Part shown: in pieces, positions 1 to 9,873 of the stretch
Position numbering within the stretch: the first letter of the stretch is position 1
Layout: each line of letters begins with the position of its first letter
Assembly (NCBI RefSeq): GCF_002368075.1
Contig: NZ_AP018314.1
Location: forward strand, 5,125,312-5,189,311
Length of the DNA: 64,000 bases
Direction of reading: 5' to 3'
DNA from: Sphaerospermopsis kisseleviana NIES-73
GTDB taxonomy: Bacteria > Cyanobacteriota > Cyanobacteriia > Cyanobacteriales > Nostocaceae
The notes under the pieces: generated by a model
The model's input: the letters and a program-made list of their open reading frames with translations, nothing else
Database searches by the model: none
Told to the model about the DNA's origin: nothing
Position numbers and translations under genes: made by a program

Positions 1-266
1 ATTTATTGTTATTAATTCATCATATTTATCTAGTTTTAAGTTATTAAATTATGACTTATTTTTTGTGAGCAAAGCTTGATTTTAAAACCATGAATTCGTA
101 ATCAAATTAGCTTTTTATCTGAGAGGATTCATAGTATTTTTTAACCAAGGGGAATAACTGTAAGTTTTAACGTTGTTTCAAACTTTTATCTGACAAAGTT
201 TGAAAAATAAAGTTGGAAAAATTCAGACTGCGAAAAAAAGATTATTATTTTAAGGATAAAAGTCTG

Positions 267-1724
267 ATGACGTTGAATAATACTAACTCTTTTTCCTCCC
301 GTCAGGAAATCAACATTACACCTGTTTACTCAGGTGATGCTTTTGCAACTCCCATTGACAATAGTTTAAGTTGGAGTAATCGTAGTAGCTTACCAAAAGA
401 TGCAAATATTCAGTCTCATGTGACTGCAAACAGCTATAACTCTCAAAATGGTTATGGTTTAGTCAATGCAGGAAAAGCAGTGAGTAAAGCAGTTGGTGTA
501 ACCCCCTATCCAGATGCTCCAAAATTGGGTGGAAATAATTGGGGTGCAGACATGGTAAATGCTCCCACAGCTTGGCAAAATGGACATACAGGAAAAGGTG
601 TCATTGTTGCGGTTTTAGATACAGGCATTGACTATAATCACGAAGATTTGAAAAACAATATTTGGACAAATACCAAAGAAATTACTGGTAATGGAATAGA
701 CGATGATGGTAATGGTTATGTTGATGATGTTTTAGGTTGGAATTTTAATAGTAACAACAATAATGTTTTAGATAATAATGGACACGGAACTCATGTTTCG
801 GGAACTATTGCCGCCGAAAATAACGGTATTGGTGTAACTGGAATTGCCTATAATTCTCAAATTATGGCAGTTAAAGTTTTAGATGAAAATGGCTCAGGTT
901 CTTATGCAAATATCGCTAATGGTATCCGTTACGCTGTAGATAATGGTGCTAATGTTATTAACCTCAGTTTAGGAGGAAATTCTGGTAATAATACTCTCAA
1001 ATCAGCTATTGAATATGCGGGCAGTAAAGGTGTAATTGTGGTGATGGCCGCAGGTAATAATGGCGATGCTACACCATCTTATCCTGCTCGTTATGCTGAT
1101 AAGTCAGGTATTGCTGTGGGGGCGGTAGATCAAAATAATCAACTCACTGATTTTTCTAATCGTTCTGGTTCTCAAGAAATTAAATATGTGACTGCTCCAG
1201 GTAAGGAGGTTTATTCTACAATTCCTGATAATAAATATGCTAGTTATAGCGGTACTTCTATGGCCGCTCCCCACGTTGCTGGTGTAGTAGCTTTGATGCT
1301 GAGTGCTAACCCGAATTTAACAGAAAGTCAAGTGCGGGAAATTATCATCAGTACGGCGGAAAATGGTACAAATCCCCAACAACCACAACCTTCAAATCCT
1401 TCGCCTTCTCTACCTTCTTTCTTTCCGCCTTTAGATTCTTTTTTTCCTATTGATATGATTGATATTGGTTCTCAATTTCCTACTGATATTGGCAATATTG
1501 GTGGTAGTTTTCCCTTACCTTTTCAATCAGAATCAACTCAATTACCGTCGGTTGTTGTATCTATTAGTAATGAAGATTTAGGGTTACGGTTTGGTGATTA
1601 TAATGCCAAAACTCCCAATTTAGAAACCCTTAATTACTACAGTGAGAGCAAAGATAGATGGGAATTACGGGACTATGATATGAATCTAGAAAATATGGAT
1701 ATTTGGAGTTTAGACTATATTTAG
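267..1724 (+). CDS. S8 family (subtilisin-like) serine protease
   Basis: Predicted endopeptidase of 485 residues. The catalytic triad is visible: Asp118 in VLDTGID, His173 in NGHGTHVSG and Ser331 in SGTSMAAPHVAG, with the oxyanion Asn264 in AAGNNG. I start it at the ATG at 267 because AAGGA lies 10 bases upstream (252-256); a longer frame from a TTG at 213 has no such support. No signal peptide or membrane helix is seen. Two oddities: a GYGLVNAGKAV segment, which in most subtilases closes the C-terminal end of the catalytic domain, here sits before it (about residues 70-80), and the domain is followed instead by a Pro-rich linker and an acidic tail. The gene stands alone; the next gene is on the opposite strand. 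Substrate is unknown. Confidence 0.93.
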   Translation: MTLNNTNSFSSRQEINITPVYSGDAFATPIDNSLSWSNRSSLPKDANIQSHVTANSYNSQNGYGLVNAGKAVSKAVGVTPYPDAPKLGGNNWGADMVNAPTAWQNGHTGKGVIVAVLDTGIDYNHEDLKNNIWTNTKEITGNGIDDDGNGYVDDVLGWNFNSNNNNVLDNNGHGTHVSGTIAAENNGIGVTGIAYNSQIMAVKVLDENGSGSYANIANGIRYAVDNGANVINLSLGGNSGNNTLKSAIEYAGSKGVIVVMAAGNNGDATPSYPARYADKSGIAVGAVDQNNQLTDFSNRSGSQEIKYVTAPGKEVYSTIPDNKYASYSGTSMAAPHVAGVVALMLSANPNLTESQVREIIISTAENGTNPQQPQPSNPSPSLPSFFPPLDSFFPIDMIDIGSQFPTDIGNIGGSFPLPFQSESTQLPSVVVSISNEDLGLRFGDYNAKTPNLETLNYYSESKDRWELRDYDMNLENMDIWSLDYI

Positions 1725-1763
1725 TTTTACCTATTGTACTTCTCACATTAGTCTAAACCTTAA

Positions 1764-1855
1764 TAGACCTCTCCGAAAAAGATGTAGGGACAATTCATGA
1801 ATTGTCCCTACGAATGGGTTTCAGGTTACGCATATTTAATTTTCGGAGATGTCTA
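1764..1855. repeat. MITE-like repeat, family R1, copy 1
   Basis: A 92-base element bounded by near-perfect inverted ends (TAGACCTCTCCGAAAA and TTTTCGGAGATGTCTA) with a perfect 28-base palindrome at 1784-1811 in its centre (GTAGGGACAATTCA and its complement). Related copies lie at 18206-18298, 33610-33680 and 54844-54922. No coding capacity. The rest of the gap from 1725 to 2020 shows only a GC-rich stretch at 1861-1910 of repeat type. Confidence 0.75.
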
Positions 1856-2020
1856 ATAATTACCCCACCCGCGCTATCGCACACCCTCCCCTTGGTAAGG
1901 GGAGAAGTGTGTACCTCATGTAACCCAAATCTATGGTTTTTAAAACCATGAATTTAAGTTTATCTATTTATGTCTAAAGTATGATATTGTCGAAGGTTGA
2001 GCAATTTTCGCTACTGCCAT

Positions 2021-3439
2021 TTAATTTTTCTGAATTCCATAACACAAGCGACCAACTAACCATTGTGAAGTTTGATTTTTATCGTCAGTATTTTTTGCTC
2101 TTTCAGCTTTCATAGTTTCTGTTCTAATTTTCAAAGCCATAAAAAACTCTTCTAAATTATGCGTTTTTGAACCATCTTGTTCATTGCTTCTAGTTTGCCA
2201 ATCCCATTCTTTCCACCAAGTAGGAATTTGTAGGTTTTCCGTCAAAATATCAAATTGTAGTTTATAAATACCAGGTTCAGGGAATTTATGAGGTTGGATG
2301 ACAGCAGTAAAATTTAATTTATTTTCTTGAGGAATAATTTGCCAATCTTTAAATTCAATGGGACTATTTACTGCTGAAATAGCATCAACTGCTGTAAAAT
2401 TTTTAGCGAACTTATCAAACTTTTCGGCTTTAACTTGTGCTTTCAAGGAATTAGGATCAACAAATAAACTATATTCCGACGGTGCTATGTCCACACTATA
2501 ATTAATTGTTAAACTATCTTGTTGACGAGAATCTATTTGTAATAGTTCATAGTTACCTTGATTAACTTTACTAGCTGCAACTCCATCCTTAACTAAAGAT
2601 AGAGTTCTTGTTATACCTTTAGGTGTTGTTGGTAGTGTTTCTAATTTAGATACTTGCTCAATGATATGATCAGGATGGAAAATCATTAACTTACTAATAT
2701 CGCTATTAGCTAATGATTGATTAGAGTTATATTTTTGTAATTCACCAAAATAATATTTCACATCCTGGTAGGGTCCAATGAACAAAACATAAAATGGTCT
2801 GAGCTTTTCTGGTTGTTTACCAGAATTATAATCAAAAGTTTGAAGTTGATTATTTTTATCTATATAAACCTTACCATTAAATTCACTTTTAACAGCCCAA
2901 ATACCGACAGCATAATCTTTTTTATCAGAATTAAAATAAATATCTTGGATTTTTTTATTTAATTTAGTTACATCACCGCTATTTTGTTCTAAATCGGTAA
3001 TTATTACCGTCATTTTTGGCTGGTTTTTGACTGAGGGAATAATAGCAGCATCTATGGGACTAGAGACTGCTTTAAATTTAGCGTTACTGCCATCATAAAA
3101 AACAGAAGTTGCCCCAAAACTATAATATTCACTACTTGTAATCTTCTGCATGGGATTAGCAATACGATAATATTCAACTGGTAATTTCCCTGTTAATTCA
3201 AATACTGTTCTGAGAGATTTTAAAGCTTTAGTGTAGTTAGTTTCCCCATCTTTGACATAGCCTAACATCGAACCACTGCCATCTAGATAAATAGCCACAT
3301 TCAGATTATCTGACTTACTAGCTGTTTGATTATTGACAGAATTAACACTGGGAATATCACATCTTAACTCTTCTTTTTTGTTGCAAGCAACTAAAAAAAC
3401 TGCAATTAATACTAAAAAAGCCCATTTTATACGCATCAT
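2021..3439 (-). CDS. Lipoprotein with von Willebrand factor A (VWA) domain
   Basis: Predicted membrane-anchored VWA protein of about 472 residues. A short signal peptide ends in LVAC, a lipobox, so Cys19 should be acylated. A metal-ion-dependent adhesion site is visible as DGSGSM (about residues 53-58), followed by the TVIITDLEQNSGD strand expected later in the domain. The remaining C-terminal half is not recognised. I prefer the ATG at 3439 because GGAG stands 9 bases upstream; a longer start at 3454 has no ribosome-binding site. The gene is divergent from the membrane/tubulin-like/actin-like run that begins at 3630, with about 190 bases between, so co-regulation is likely but not shown. VWA domains commonly act in protein assembly or in NTPase-linked complexes, which suits this neighbourhood. 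Confidence 0.85.
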   Translation of the reverse strand: MMRIKWAFLVLIAVFLVACNKKEELRCDIPSVNSVNNQTASKSDNLNVAIYLDGSGSMLGYVKDGETNYTKALKSLRTVFELTGKLPVEYYRIANPMQKITSSEYYSFGATSVFYDGSNAKFKAVSSPIDAAIIPSVKNQPKMTVIITDLEQNSGDVTKLNKKIQDIYFNSDKKDYAVGIWAVKSEFNGKVYIDKNNQLQTFDYNSGKQPEKLRPFYVLFIGPYQDVKYYFGELQKYNSNQSLANSDISKLMIFHPDHIIEQVSKLETLPTTPKGITRTLSLVKDGVAASKVNQGNYELLQIDSRQQDSLTINYSVDIAPSEYSLFVDPNSLKAQVKAEKFDKFAKNFTAVDAISAVNSPIEFKDWQIIPQENKLNFTAVIQPHKFPEPGIYKLQFDILTENLQIPTWWKEWDWQTRSNEQDGSKTHNLEEFFMALKIRTETMKAERAKNTDDKNQTSQWLVGRLCYGIQKN

Positions 3440-3629
3440 GTCATTTTTCTCCATTATTCAATATCAATATTTTGTTGGTTTGTTGCCAAAAATTAATACT
3501 TATTAAGTAATTTTACGGCTTCTTGTGTTGACATTCTTAGAATAATATGATTGTATAACAAATACTACTAATGTTAAATCTAAACAAAAAAACAAACTTC
3601 TAGATCAGTAGGAATTATAAGGAGGCCTA
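3440..3629. promoter_or_regulatory. Divergent promoter region
   Basis: The only intergenic space between the VWA lipoprotein gene and the eight-kilobase-plus run to its right, so it must hold promoters for both directions. A TTGACA at 3528-3533 and TATAAC at 3554-3559 face the right-hand genes, but the spacing of 20 is longer than ideal, so the exact promoter is uncertain. A strong Shine-Dalgarno sequence (AAGGAGG) ends this region just before the ATG at 3630. Confidence 0.35.
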
Positions 3630-4100
3630 ATGAATCCGTGGGAGATTATCAGAATCATTATATTTACTGTGATCGGTGCTGTACTGATGTTTTTGGGGCA
3701 GCGTCTCATATATGAAAATCAAATTATACCCATTCAAAAAGTCCCTTTGGATACATGGCTTGCTGCTGACTATACCACAGCTGCACTGATTATGTTCGGT
3801 GTTTGTCTGTTTTCCACAATTTTTTGGTGTGTGTTGGGAGCAATGAGTAAGTCTGGCGGTAGTAGCCGGGGTAAATGGTTGTTAATTTGGTTTTTGTTAG
3901 GACTGCTACCTTTACTCACCATTGCTTTTACAGTCTTTTACATCAATCGCAGCGATGAAGCGCAATTTTCATTAATGTGTTTTTTCTTGTTTGATGCTAT
4001 CTGGTTGTATTGGTTAAATACCGCTACCAGTTCTCCTGAAACCGTCAAATACATTCCCCCTGGAGCTTTTTTTATCCGTCATAAACTAATGGGAGATTAA
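3630..4100 (+). CDS. Four-helix integral membrane protein, unknown function
   Basis: A 156-residue hydrophobic protein that I do not recognise. Four likely transmembrane helices can be read at about residues 6-26, 48-72, 83-104 and 113-130. It starts behind a strong AAGGAGG site. Only 3 bases separate its stop from the start of the tubulin-like gene, whose ribosome-binding site (GGAGA) lies inside this gene, so the two are almost certainly co-translated. In context it is a candidate membrane anchor for the NTPases that follow. That role is inference only. Confidence 0.8.
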   Translation: MNPWEIIRIIIFTVIGAVLMFLGQRLIYENQIIPIQKVPLDTWLAADYTTAALIMFGVCLFSTIFWCVLGAMSKSGGSSRGKWLLIWFLLGLLPLLTIAFTVFYINRSDEAQFSLMCFFLFDAIWLYWLNTATSSPETVKYIPPGAFFIRHKLMGD

Positions 4101-4103
4101 CAA

Positions 4104-5606
4104 ATGTCAATTTATGTAATTGGAATTGGTGGAACTGGTGCTAAGTGCATTGAAGCAATAATTCAATTAGCATCTATAGGACTTTTTAACGAAGAACCCC
4201 TAAATTTATTATTTGTTGATGCTGATGAAAATAACGGTAATTTAGAACGAGCGCGAAAAAGTCTGAAAATTTATCAAGACTGCCATAAATTAACTTTGGC
4301 TGATAAATTTCCTTGGATGAAAACGGAAATCAGAGACTTTGGTTTATGGTCGCCTTTTGCAAATACCAGCGTTAATAAAAATCTGAGTTCATTTTTTGAA
4401 TATAACCTGCTCAAAGATGATGAACCAGCATTAGGAAATTTATTTGATGTTCTCTATACTTCGGAAGAAAAAGAAGCTAATTTAGATGTCGGTTTTCGGG
4501 GTCGTCCTGCCATTGGTGCGGCGGTAATGAGTCAAGTCAAACTTGATGCTTTAGATTATGATTCATGGGGTCAACTCCTGAACCAACTGCAAACAGATAC
4601 AGGGGCGGGAAAACGACCAAAGGTATTTTTATGTGGGTCAATTTTTGGCGGTACTGGTGCTTCAGGCTTGCCGACAATTGGGCGATTAATTCATAATAAG
4701 TTAGAAAACCTGAGAATCAGAAGTAAAGTAGATATTGGTTGTTTATTTGTTTTACCTTATTTTGGATTTAATCCGAGTTCGGCAGACAATTCAGAAACAG
4801 TTTATGCTCGGTCTGATCAGTTTTTATTAAATACAGAAGCCGCCCTGCGTTATTATGGTGGTCAGGCACAAGAAACTTTTGATACTGTCTATTTATTGGG
4901 TAATCAGAACTTATCTCCAGTTAAAGTTTTCAGTGTGGGCAAAAACACCCAACGTAATGATCCGCATTTTCTGGAAATGTATGCAGCATTAGCCGCCAGA
5001 CAATTTTTATTAAACACAACTCCCCAGCAAAAAAGTGTAGTGTTAATGAACCGGGAGAATTTAAAAAATATCACTTGGCGAGATATTCCTGAACAAAAAT
5101 TAGTCACTGCTGAATTAGTAAATGCCACTCGGTTTGTCTTTGCGTGGTTAGCTGATATTGCCCCACTGTTAGCAGAATGTAAGAGCATTGGAATTAAACA
5201 ATTTCAAAAAAGTCCTCAAGGATTTTGGTTTACTAGATTCTTTCCAGATAAAGCTGTTTTTGGCAATAATCAACAAAAATCAGTTGATTTTAATGATCCT
5301 GAACAACAAAATGCATTAGAAATAATTAGTATTTGGTGTCAAGATTATTTACGCTGGTTATCACAAATTCATCAATGTGCTGACGAGAATATTCAATTAT
5401 TCAATGCCAAACATTTCGCTAATAGTCCCATGAAACCTGATTATTTATCAGATTTAATCATTGGGGACAGTCGAGATAAAAACCAAAAATCTAGGGATAC
5501 AGTACAAGACTTGAAAAGACGATTAAATCCTGAAGCTATAAGCAACTTACCCAAAATAGGAATATTTGGACTGGCTAAGGCTTTATATATTGTCTGTCGT
5601 TTGTAG
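4104..5606 (+). CDS. Tubulin/FtsZ-like GTPase-fold protein
   Basis: A 500-residue protein with features of the bacterial tubulin-like family (Pfam Tubulin_2 type). An N-terminal glycine loop VIGIGGTGAKCIEA (about residues 5-18) is followed by the strand LNLLFVDAD, as in the nucleotide-binding fold, and the tubulin signature loop appears as FGGTGASG at residues 181-188 (GGGTGS/TG in FtsZ). The C-terminal half (about 300-500) is not recognised. It follows the membrane protein by 3 bases and precedes the actin-like ATPase gene by 63 bases. Family members of this kind are often membrane-associated and poorly characterised. It might form a filament or act as a nucleotide switch; polymerisation cannot be told from sequence. 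The assignment rests on two glycine motifs and their spacing, so I hold it at moderate-high confidence. Confidence 0.7.
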   Translation: MSIYVIGIGGTGAKCIEAIIQLASIGLFNEEPLNLLFVDADENNGNLERARKSLKIYQDCHKLTLADKFPWMKTEIRDFGLWSPFANTSVNKNLSSFFEYNLLKDDEPALGNLFDVLYTSEEKEANLDVGFRGRPAIGAAVMSQVKLDALDYDSWGQLLNQLQTDTGAGKRPKVFLCGSIFGGTGASGLPTIGRLIHNKLENLRIRSKVDIGCLFVLPYFGFNPSSADNSETVYARSDQFLLNTEAALRYYGGQAQETFDTVYLLGNQNLSPVKVFSVGKNTQRNDPHFLEMYAALAARQFLLNTTPQQKSVVLMNRENLKNITWRDIPEQKLVTAELVNATRFVFAWLADIAPLLAECKSIGIKQFQKSPQGFWFTRFFPDKAVFGNNQQKSVDFNDPEQQNALEIISIWCQDYLRWLSQIHQCADENIQLFNAKHFANSPMKPDYLSDLIIGDSRDKNQKSRDTVQDLKRRLNPEAISNLPKIGIFGLAKALYIVCRL

Positions 5607-5669
5607 GCAGAAATTTCTGTAGAAAAAACTTTTTGTAGAAATAAATTTGTTGATGAGGAAAATTAGATC

Positions 5670-8600
5670 ATGACTAGTGCATATACTAATAATCAATCTG
5701 CTTTGTTGTTGCCAAAACTGAAAAATGATTGTGATGTCACATCGGGTAATCCTGGAATTTGGGATACTCAAGCACCAAAAGCTTTTAATGATGTCGCTTC
5801 TAGTTTAGATTACAAAGCACCGGGAGCAGTAACCAGCGTGAGTTCTGTTCCCACAGTTTGGGCGCGAGCTTTATCAATGGAAATGGCATTACATAATGAT
5901 GCTTACCCAATTCGAGAACAAATGATTACTCAATGGCAAGGAATGTTAGCGGTTTTAGCATTAGCAGAAGTCCGCAATTTTCCCATTAAATCCCAACTTT
6001 TAGAACTGGAAACAAAGAAAAGTAATCATGTTTTTGCTCGTTCTTTATATGAGCTTTTACCTGATCCTGTTAATACTCTTTATACATTTAATAATAACAA
6101 ACATCCTTGGGAAGATTTATATGTTTTTACCTGTAATGATCAACCTGTGGGGATGACTTCACCTAGTACCTTAGTTGTACCTTCAGAACAGGGAAAATGG
6201 GATAGTATACCTTGGTGGGATGCAAATACATTACAGTTAAAATCACCTCATAATTATCTTAACCAAACAGAAAAAGAACAGTTAGCGTTTTGGTTAGATA
6301 ACCTCCGCAAAGAAATCAGAAGATATAACGGTGATAGTAAAGCCATTGATAGAATTTTTGGTTTAGTTAATGGGTTTATTAATAGTTTGGGTGTGACAAC
6401 TACACCGAACTTTCAATTTAGTAATAACCCCACATATTTTGAAGTTGAAATTAACCGAGGGGCGTTAACCGCGCTGAATTTACCTGTTAAGGTAGAGGTG
6501 AAAGAATCTAATGTTAGGGTGATTCCCAGTTTGATGAAACCGAATGTTCCGCAATTGTTAATTATTGATCCTGATATTGCTACTGCTTGGAATGAACCAC
6601 CACAAAATATATCTATTCACGAAGGTAAAACCTTAGCTGCTTTTCGTCCTGAAGATATTGGAACATGGAATAAAAGTAGAAAAGTAGTTTGTTTAGAATC
6701 GAAAGATTTATTTTTACCAGAGTTAAAATTTATTGATCAAGAGGGAATTTTACCAGGTGCTTTACTACCTGAAGGTACACAATCTTTAGTTTTTAAGAAT
6801 CGGAATATTACACCTTTAATTCCTGTGAATCCGATTTTATTAAATTATTTCACCCCGGAGGATTTAACTAAGAAAATTAAATTACAATTGATTAATAATG
6901 GTGCAGGTGGTTCACAAGTACGGGTAAGTTTAACGTTACCTCTTTCTGGTGTGAAAGGTGGAAAAGTTCAGCAAATTTTTCTTTTAACTAAGGACTATCC
7001 TTTGTTAGAGGAGAATATTATTTATGAAGTTCCGGTGTTAGAGGTGTGGCCTGATTTTCGGGCTAAGGGTTGGCAGGAATATTATGGATTTTACTATGAT
7101 GCTGAGTATGGGGAGGAGACTTTTCAGGTTAGTTTTCCCGGTGCGAAAGAAGTTCATTCTTTCAAAGAACGTAAAGGATCTTATCAAACAGTACAATTAG
7201 ATGAATTTCCATCCTTTATTGAATGTAAAGACATTTATACCAATACAATTGGTTTAATTCTGTTAGCAAGTCCAGAAGAAGTTCCACTAACTGGTGAATG
7301 GGTAGTTGGTGTTGATTTTGGTACTTCCTTTACTAACGTCTATGTTAATAAAAACGATAAAGTAACAGAAAGATTGAACTTAGAAATACTGCATCGTAAA
7401 ATTACTTATGTGTTAGTAGAAACCAGATTTCCAGTTTTGTTTGAATACTTCATTCCTGAGAGTTTTATTCCTGTAGAGAAACCCTTTCCGATGTCTACAG
7501 TCTTAACAACAAAAGGAGAAAGAAACACAAAAACAGACCAATTAAGTCCAATTTTTGATGGTCGTTTATATATTCCCGCACGAAATCGCTTTTCACCCCA
7601 AGAAACCTGGATCAAAACTAATCTCAAATGGGAAACTGAGAATTTAGGCAATAACCAACTATTCCTTAAACATTTAGCATTACATATTAGTGCTATAGCC
7701 GCTAAAAATGGTGTACAAAAAATTCAATGGTCTTTATCTTTTCCATCAGCTTTTTCACCTAAACAAGAACAGAACTATGCCAAAACCTGGCAGAAAATAA
7801 CTAAAGAAATAGAAGCCAAAACAGGTATTAAACACAACAGCCCTGGTAAGGATGATGCAACTTATTTCCGTACTGAAAGTTTAGCTGTAGCCCAATATTT
7901 TGCTGAGTATGAAGATTGTAATTTAGTTAACTCTACCTGTATTGATATGGGTGGTGCTACATCAGATATTTCTATTTGGCAAGATGATAAGCTAGTTCAT
8001 CAATGTTCTGTGGAATTAGCAGGACGTGATTTATTTTCTCAGTTCATCGAAATAAATCCTAATTTTCTCAAAAAATTAGATATTAACCCCGATGAATGGA
8101 CGAGATTGAAAGGAGTTGCTTTCAATGCCAAACTGGATGTTTGGATGCGTCTAGAAGCTGATAACTGGTTAGATAAAAAACGGGATACTTTGGAAGAAAA
8201 TAAAGAATTTCAAGGTTTATTACGGTTAATGGCAATAGGTATATCTGGCTTGTACTTTTATGTTGGTCAGATTCTATCTGTTTTATATCAAGAGGGTAAA
8301 TACACTGTTGATGAAATCACTCCAGTCTATATTGGTGGTAATGGTTCACGTTTATTACATTGGTTAGCTGAACGTGGAGAATTTGACAAAAATTCAGAAA
8401 TAAATGCTTTACTTAGTCGCATGATGAGTGTAGCTTCTGGTTTTACAGATACAGAAGAACCCACACGCCTAAGTCAAAACCCCAAAGATGAAGCTGCTTG
8501 TGGTTTAGTGTTAAAAGATAAAAAGCTCAAAGGTTTAAATAAAAAGGAAAAAGATCATGTAATTGCTGGTGAAGGTTGTGAAATAGATAATGAAACCTAT

Positions 8601-8942
8601 AGTTGGCAAGATCGTTTAGAATTTAAGGCTAAAACCATTTCTAAATATCAAATTCCTGAACTAAATCAGTTAAGATTGTTTCTGGATGCTTTTCATGCTA
8701 GTCTAGATGATTTAGGAATTGATGGAATTAAACCACTAGAAGGTTATGAATTTGAAAAAGAATATCCAGATGATCCCGATCCGGAATACAATCAAAAGTT
8801 GTGGAAAGCTACAGTTAAGGAGTTGAGAAATTCTTTAAATTCCATTAAAGGTGATGTTGAAAGTATAGGTGAAGAACCTCCTTTTATCCTGGGCTTAAAG
8901 GCTTTACTGAAAGTTTTAGCTAGGGAATGGTCTGGTAAATAA
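5670..8942 (+). CDS. Large protein with actin/Hsp70-type ATPase domain
   Basis: A 1090-residue protein. The C-terminal part carries the three signatures of the actin-Hsp70-sugar kinase superfamily: phosphate-1 loop GVDFGTSFTN with Asp549, phosphate-2 loop CIDMGGATSDIS with Asp759, and the adenosine motif VYIGGNGSRLL at about 886-896. The first 350 residues are unrecognised and the segment at about 350-545 looks beta-rich. Overall size and C-terminal ATPase resemble proteins annotated as SrfB-like virulence factors, but I cannot confirm that relation by eye. The ATG at 5670 has GAGGA about 12 bases upstream. It lies in the same run as the tubulin-like gene, and a shortened paralogue follows at 11515. 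Likely a nucleotide-dependent assembly or remodelling factor working with the lipoproteins and tubulin-like protein around it. Confidence 0.82.
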   Translation: MTSAYTNNQSALLLPKLKNDCDVTSGNPGIWDTQAPKAFNDVASSLDYKAPGAVTSVSSVPTVWARALSMEMALHNDAYPIREQMITQWQGMLAVLALAEVRNFPIKSQLLELETKKSNHVFARSLYELLPDPVNTLYTFNNNKHPWEDLYVFTCNDQPVGMTSPSTLVVPSEQGKWDSIPWWDANTLQLKSPHNYLNQTEKEQLAFWLDNLRKEIRRYNGDSKAIDRIFGLVNGFINSLGVTTTPNFQFSNNPTYFEVEINRGALTALNLPVKVEVKESNVRVIPSLMKPNVPQLLIIDPDIATAWNEPPQNISIHEGKTLAAFRPEDIGTWNKSRKVVCLESKDLFLPELKFIDQEGILPGALLPEGTQSLVFKNRNITPLIPVNPILLNYFTPEDLTKKIKLQLINNGAGGSQVRVSLTLPLSGVKGGKVQQIFLLTKDYPLLEENIIYEVPVLEVWPDFRAKGWQEYYGFYYDAEYGEETFQVSFPGAKEVHSFKERKGSYQTVQLDEFPSFIECKDIYTNTIGLILLASPEEVPLTGEWVVGVDFGTSFTNVYVNKNDKVTERLNLEILHRKITYVLVETRFPVLFEYFIPESFIPVEKPFPMSTVLTTKGERNTKTDQLSPIFDGRLYIPARNRFSPQETWIKTNLKWETENLGNNQLFLKHLALHISAIAAKNGVQKIQWSLSFPSAFSPKQEQNYAKTWQKITKEIEAKTGIKHNSPGKDDATYFRTESLAVAQYFAEYEDCNLVNSTCIDMGGATSDISIWQDDKLVHQCSVELAGRDLFSQFIEINPNFLKKLDINPDEWTRLKGVAFNAKLDVWMRLEADNWLDKKRDTLEENKEFQGLLRLMAIGISGLYFYVGQILSVLYQEGKYTVDEITPVYIGGNGSRLLHWLAERGEFDKNSEINALLSRMMSVASGFTDTEEPTRLSQNPKDEAACGLVLKDKKLKGLNKKEKDHVIAGEGCEIDNETYSWQDRLEFKAKTISKYQIPELNQLRLFLDAFHASLDDLGIDGIKPLEGYEFEKEYPDDPDPEYNQKLWKATVKELRNSLNSIKGDVESIGEEPPFILGLKALLKVLAREWSGK

Positions 8943-8956
8943 AGCGGTTTAAATAT

Positions 8957-8973
8957 GGGCGATATTTTCGCCC
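8957..8973 (+). terminator. Weak hairpin after the ATPase gene
   Basis: GGGCGA and TCGCCC pair across a five-base loop, followed by a T-rich but interrupted stretch (TTGTTTTCTTT). This could be a weak terminator or an attenuator that lowers expression of the downstream genes relative to the ATPase. Confidence 0.35.
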
Positions 8974-9014
8974 TGATTGTTTTCTTTCAATTATCAAGTA
9001 TACAGAGGTGAAAA

Positions 9015-9854
9015 ATGGAAGCTAATTCTAATATATGTCCTGTTTGTAAAACTGAATACGGTGATCATAATAGAGAAGAAGCTATAAGTTATTTCCTTAT
9101 ATTCATAGTTTCTGAATTGAAAAAAGAAAATTTAAATCTGAAAAAAGAGAATCAATCTCTACAAGAAAGATTAGAAAAATATGAAAATACTAATATTTCA
9201 GAAAATACATATAATAATCTAGCCGATAATAAAATACAAGAACTACTAAATCATTTTCAACACCCCTTAGTTGTTGAAGCCATTATTAAGATAATTAATG
9301 ATTATTCTCAGGCACAAAATAATAAATTTCAGATGGAAAATCAAGAGAATTTAATAAATAAAGAAGAGGAATATATTAATCATGACAATGGTGAAAATTT
9401 AGATGAAACAAAAACTGATGATGAAGAAACTAAGAGCATCGCAGATAATTATACAGATTATTCTACAATTCTGACATTGCACGAACAGCAATTAGTAAAT
9501 TCTTATAAGAATCCGGATTTCGATTTCCAGGATTTCCCGGAATGGATAATTAAAGTATCTGAGCCGGAAGAAAGTCAAACTAAGCGTTGGGGAGGCAGTA
9601 AAGAAGCAACAATTTTTCAACGTAATCGTCAAGGTAATTATTGGATAATCAATATAGATGATTGTTCATATATAGTTCCTCAAAGAAAATTTAAGATTAA
9701 TGAATATAGCCAAGAGACATTACTCTCAACTTTTGACTGTCGCGGTTATCAATCAGGTAAATCTGAAAATTTTGTATTGGTAAAACCAGGTAAAGTAACT
9801 GTTAAAAATCAATATGAATGGCAATTAATTGACCCAGGTATCTTACAATTTTAA
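9015..9854 (+). CDS. CxxC / coiled-coil protein with shared C-terminal domain
   Basis: A 279-residue protein not recognised as a named family. It begins with a single knuckle-like CPVC (residues 8-11), continues with a charged heptad-rich stretch (about 35-60) expected to form a coiled coil, and an acidic low-complexity linker. The last 120 residues form a domain that recurs in the proteins at 9874 and 13704: GNYWI, then YIVP, then FDCRGY, FVLVKPGKV and a terminal WQLxxPGILQF. The start has GAGGTG 6 bases upstream. It follows the actin-like ATPase gene by 72 bases and precedes the lipoprotein gene by 19 bases. The shared domain is probably an interaction module for this system; that is inference. 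Confidence 0.75.
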   Translation: MEANSNICPVCKTEYGDHNREEAISYFLIFIVSELKKENLNLKKENQSLQERLEKYENTNISENTYNNLADNKIQELLNHFQHPLVVEAIIKIINDYSQAQNNKFQMENQENLINKEEEYINHDNGENLDETKTDDEETKSIADNYTDYSTILTLHEQQLVNSYKNPDFDFQDFPEWIIKVSEPEESQTKRWGGSKEATIFQRNRQGNYWIINIDDCSYIVPQRKFKINEYSQETLLSTFDCRGYQSGKSENFVLVKPGKVTVKNQYEWQLIDPGILQF

Positions 9855-9873
9855 TAAACAATATGTGAATATT

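Noticed and set aside
3528..3559. TTGACA and TATAAC as a firm promoter for the tubulin-like run
   Set aside because: The spacer is 20 bases; kept only as a low-confidence region.
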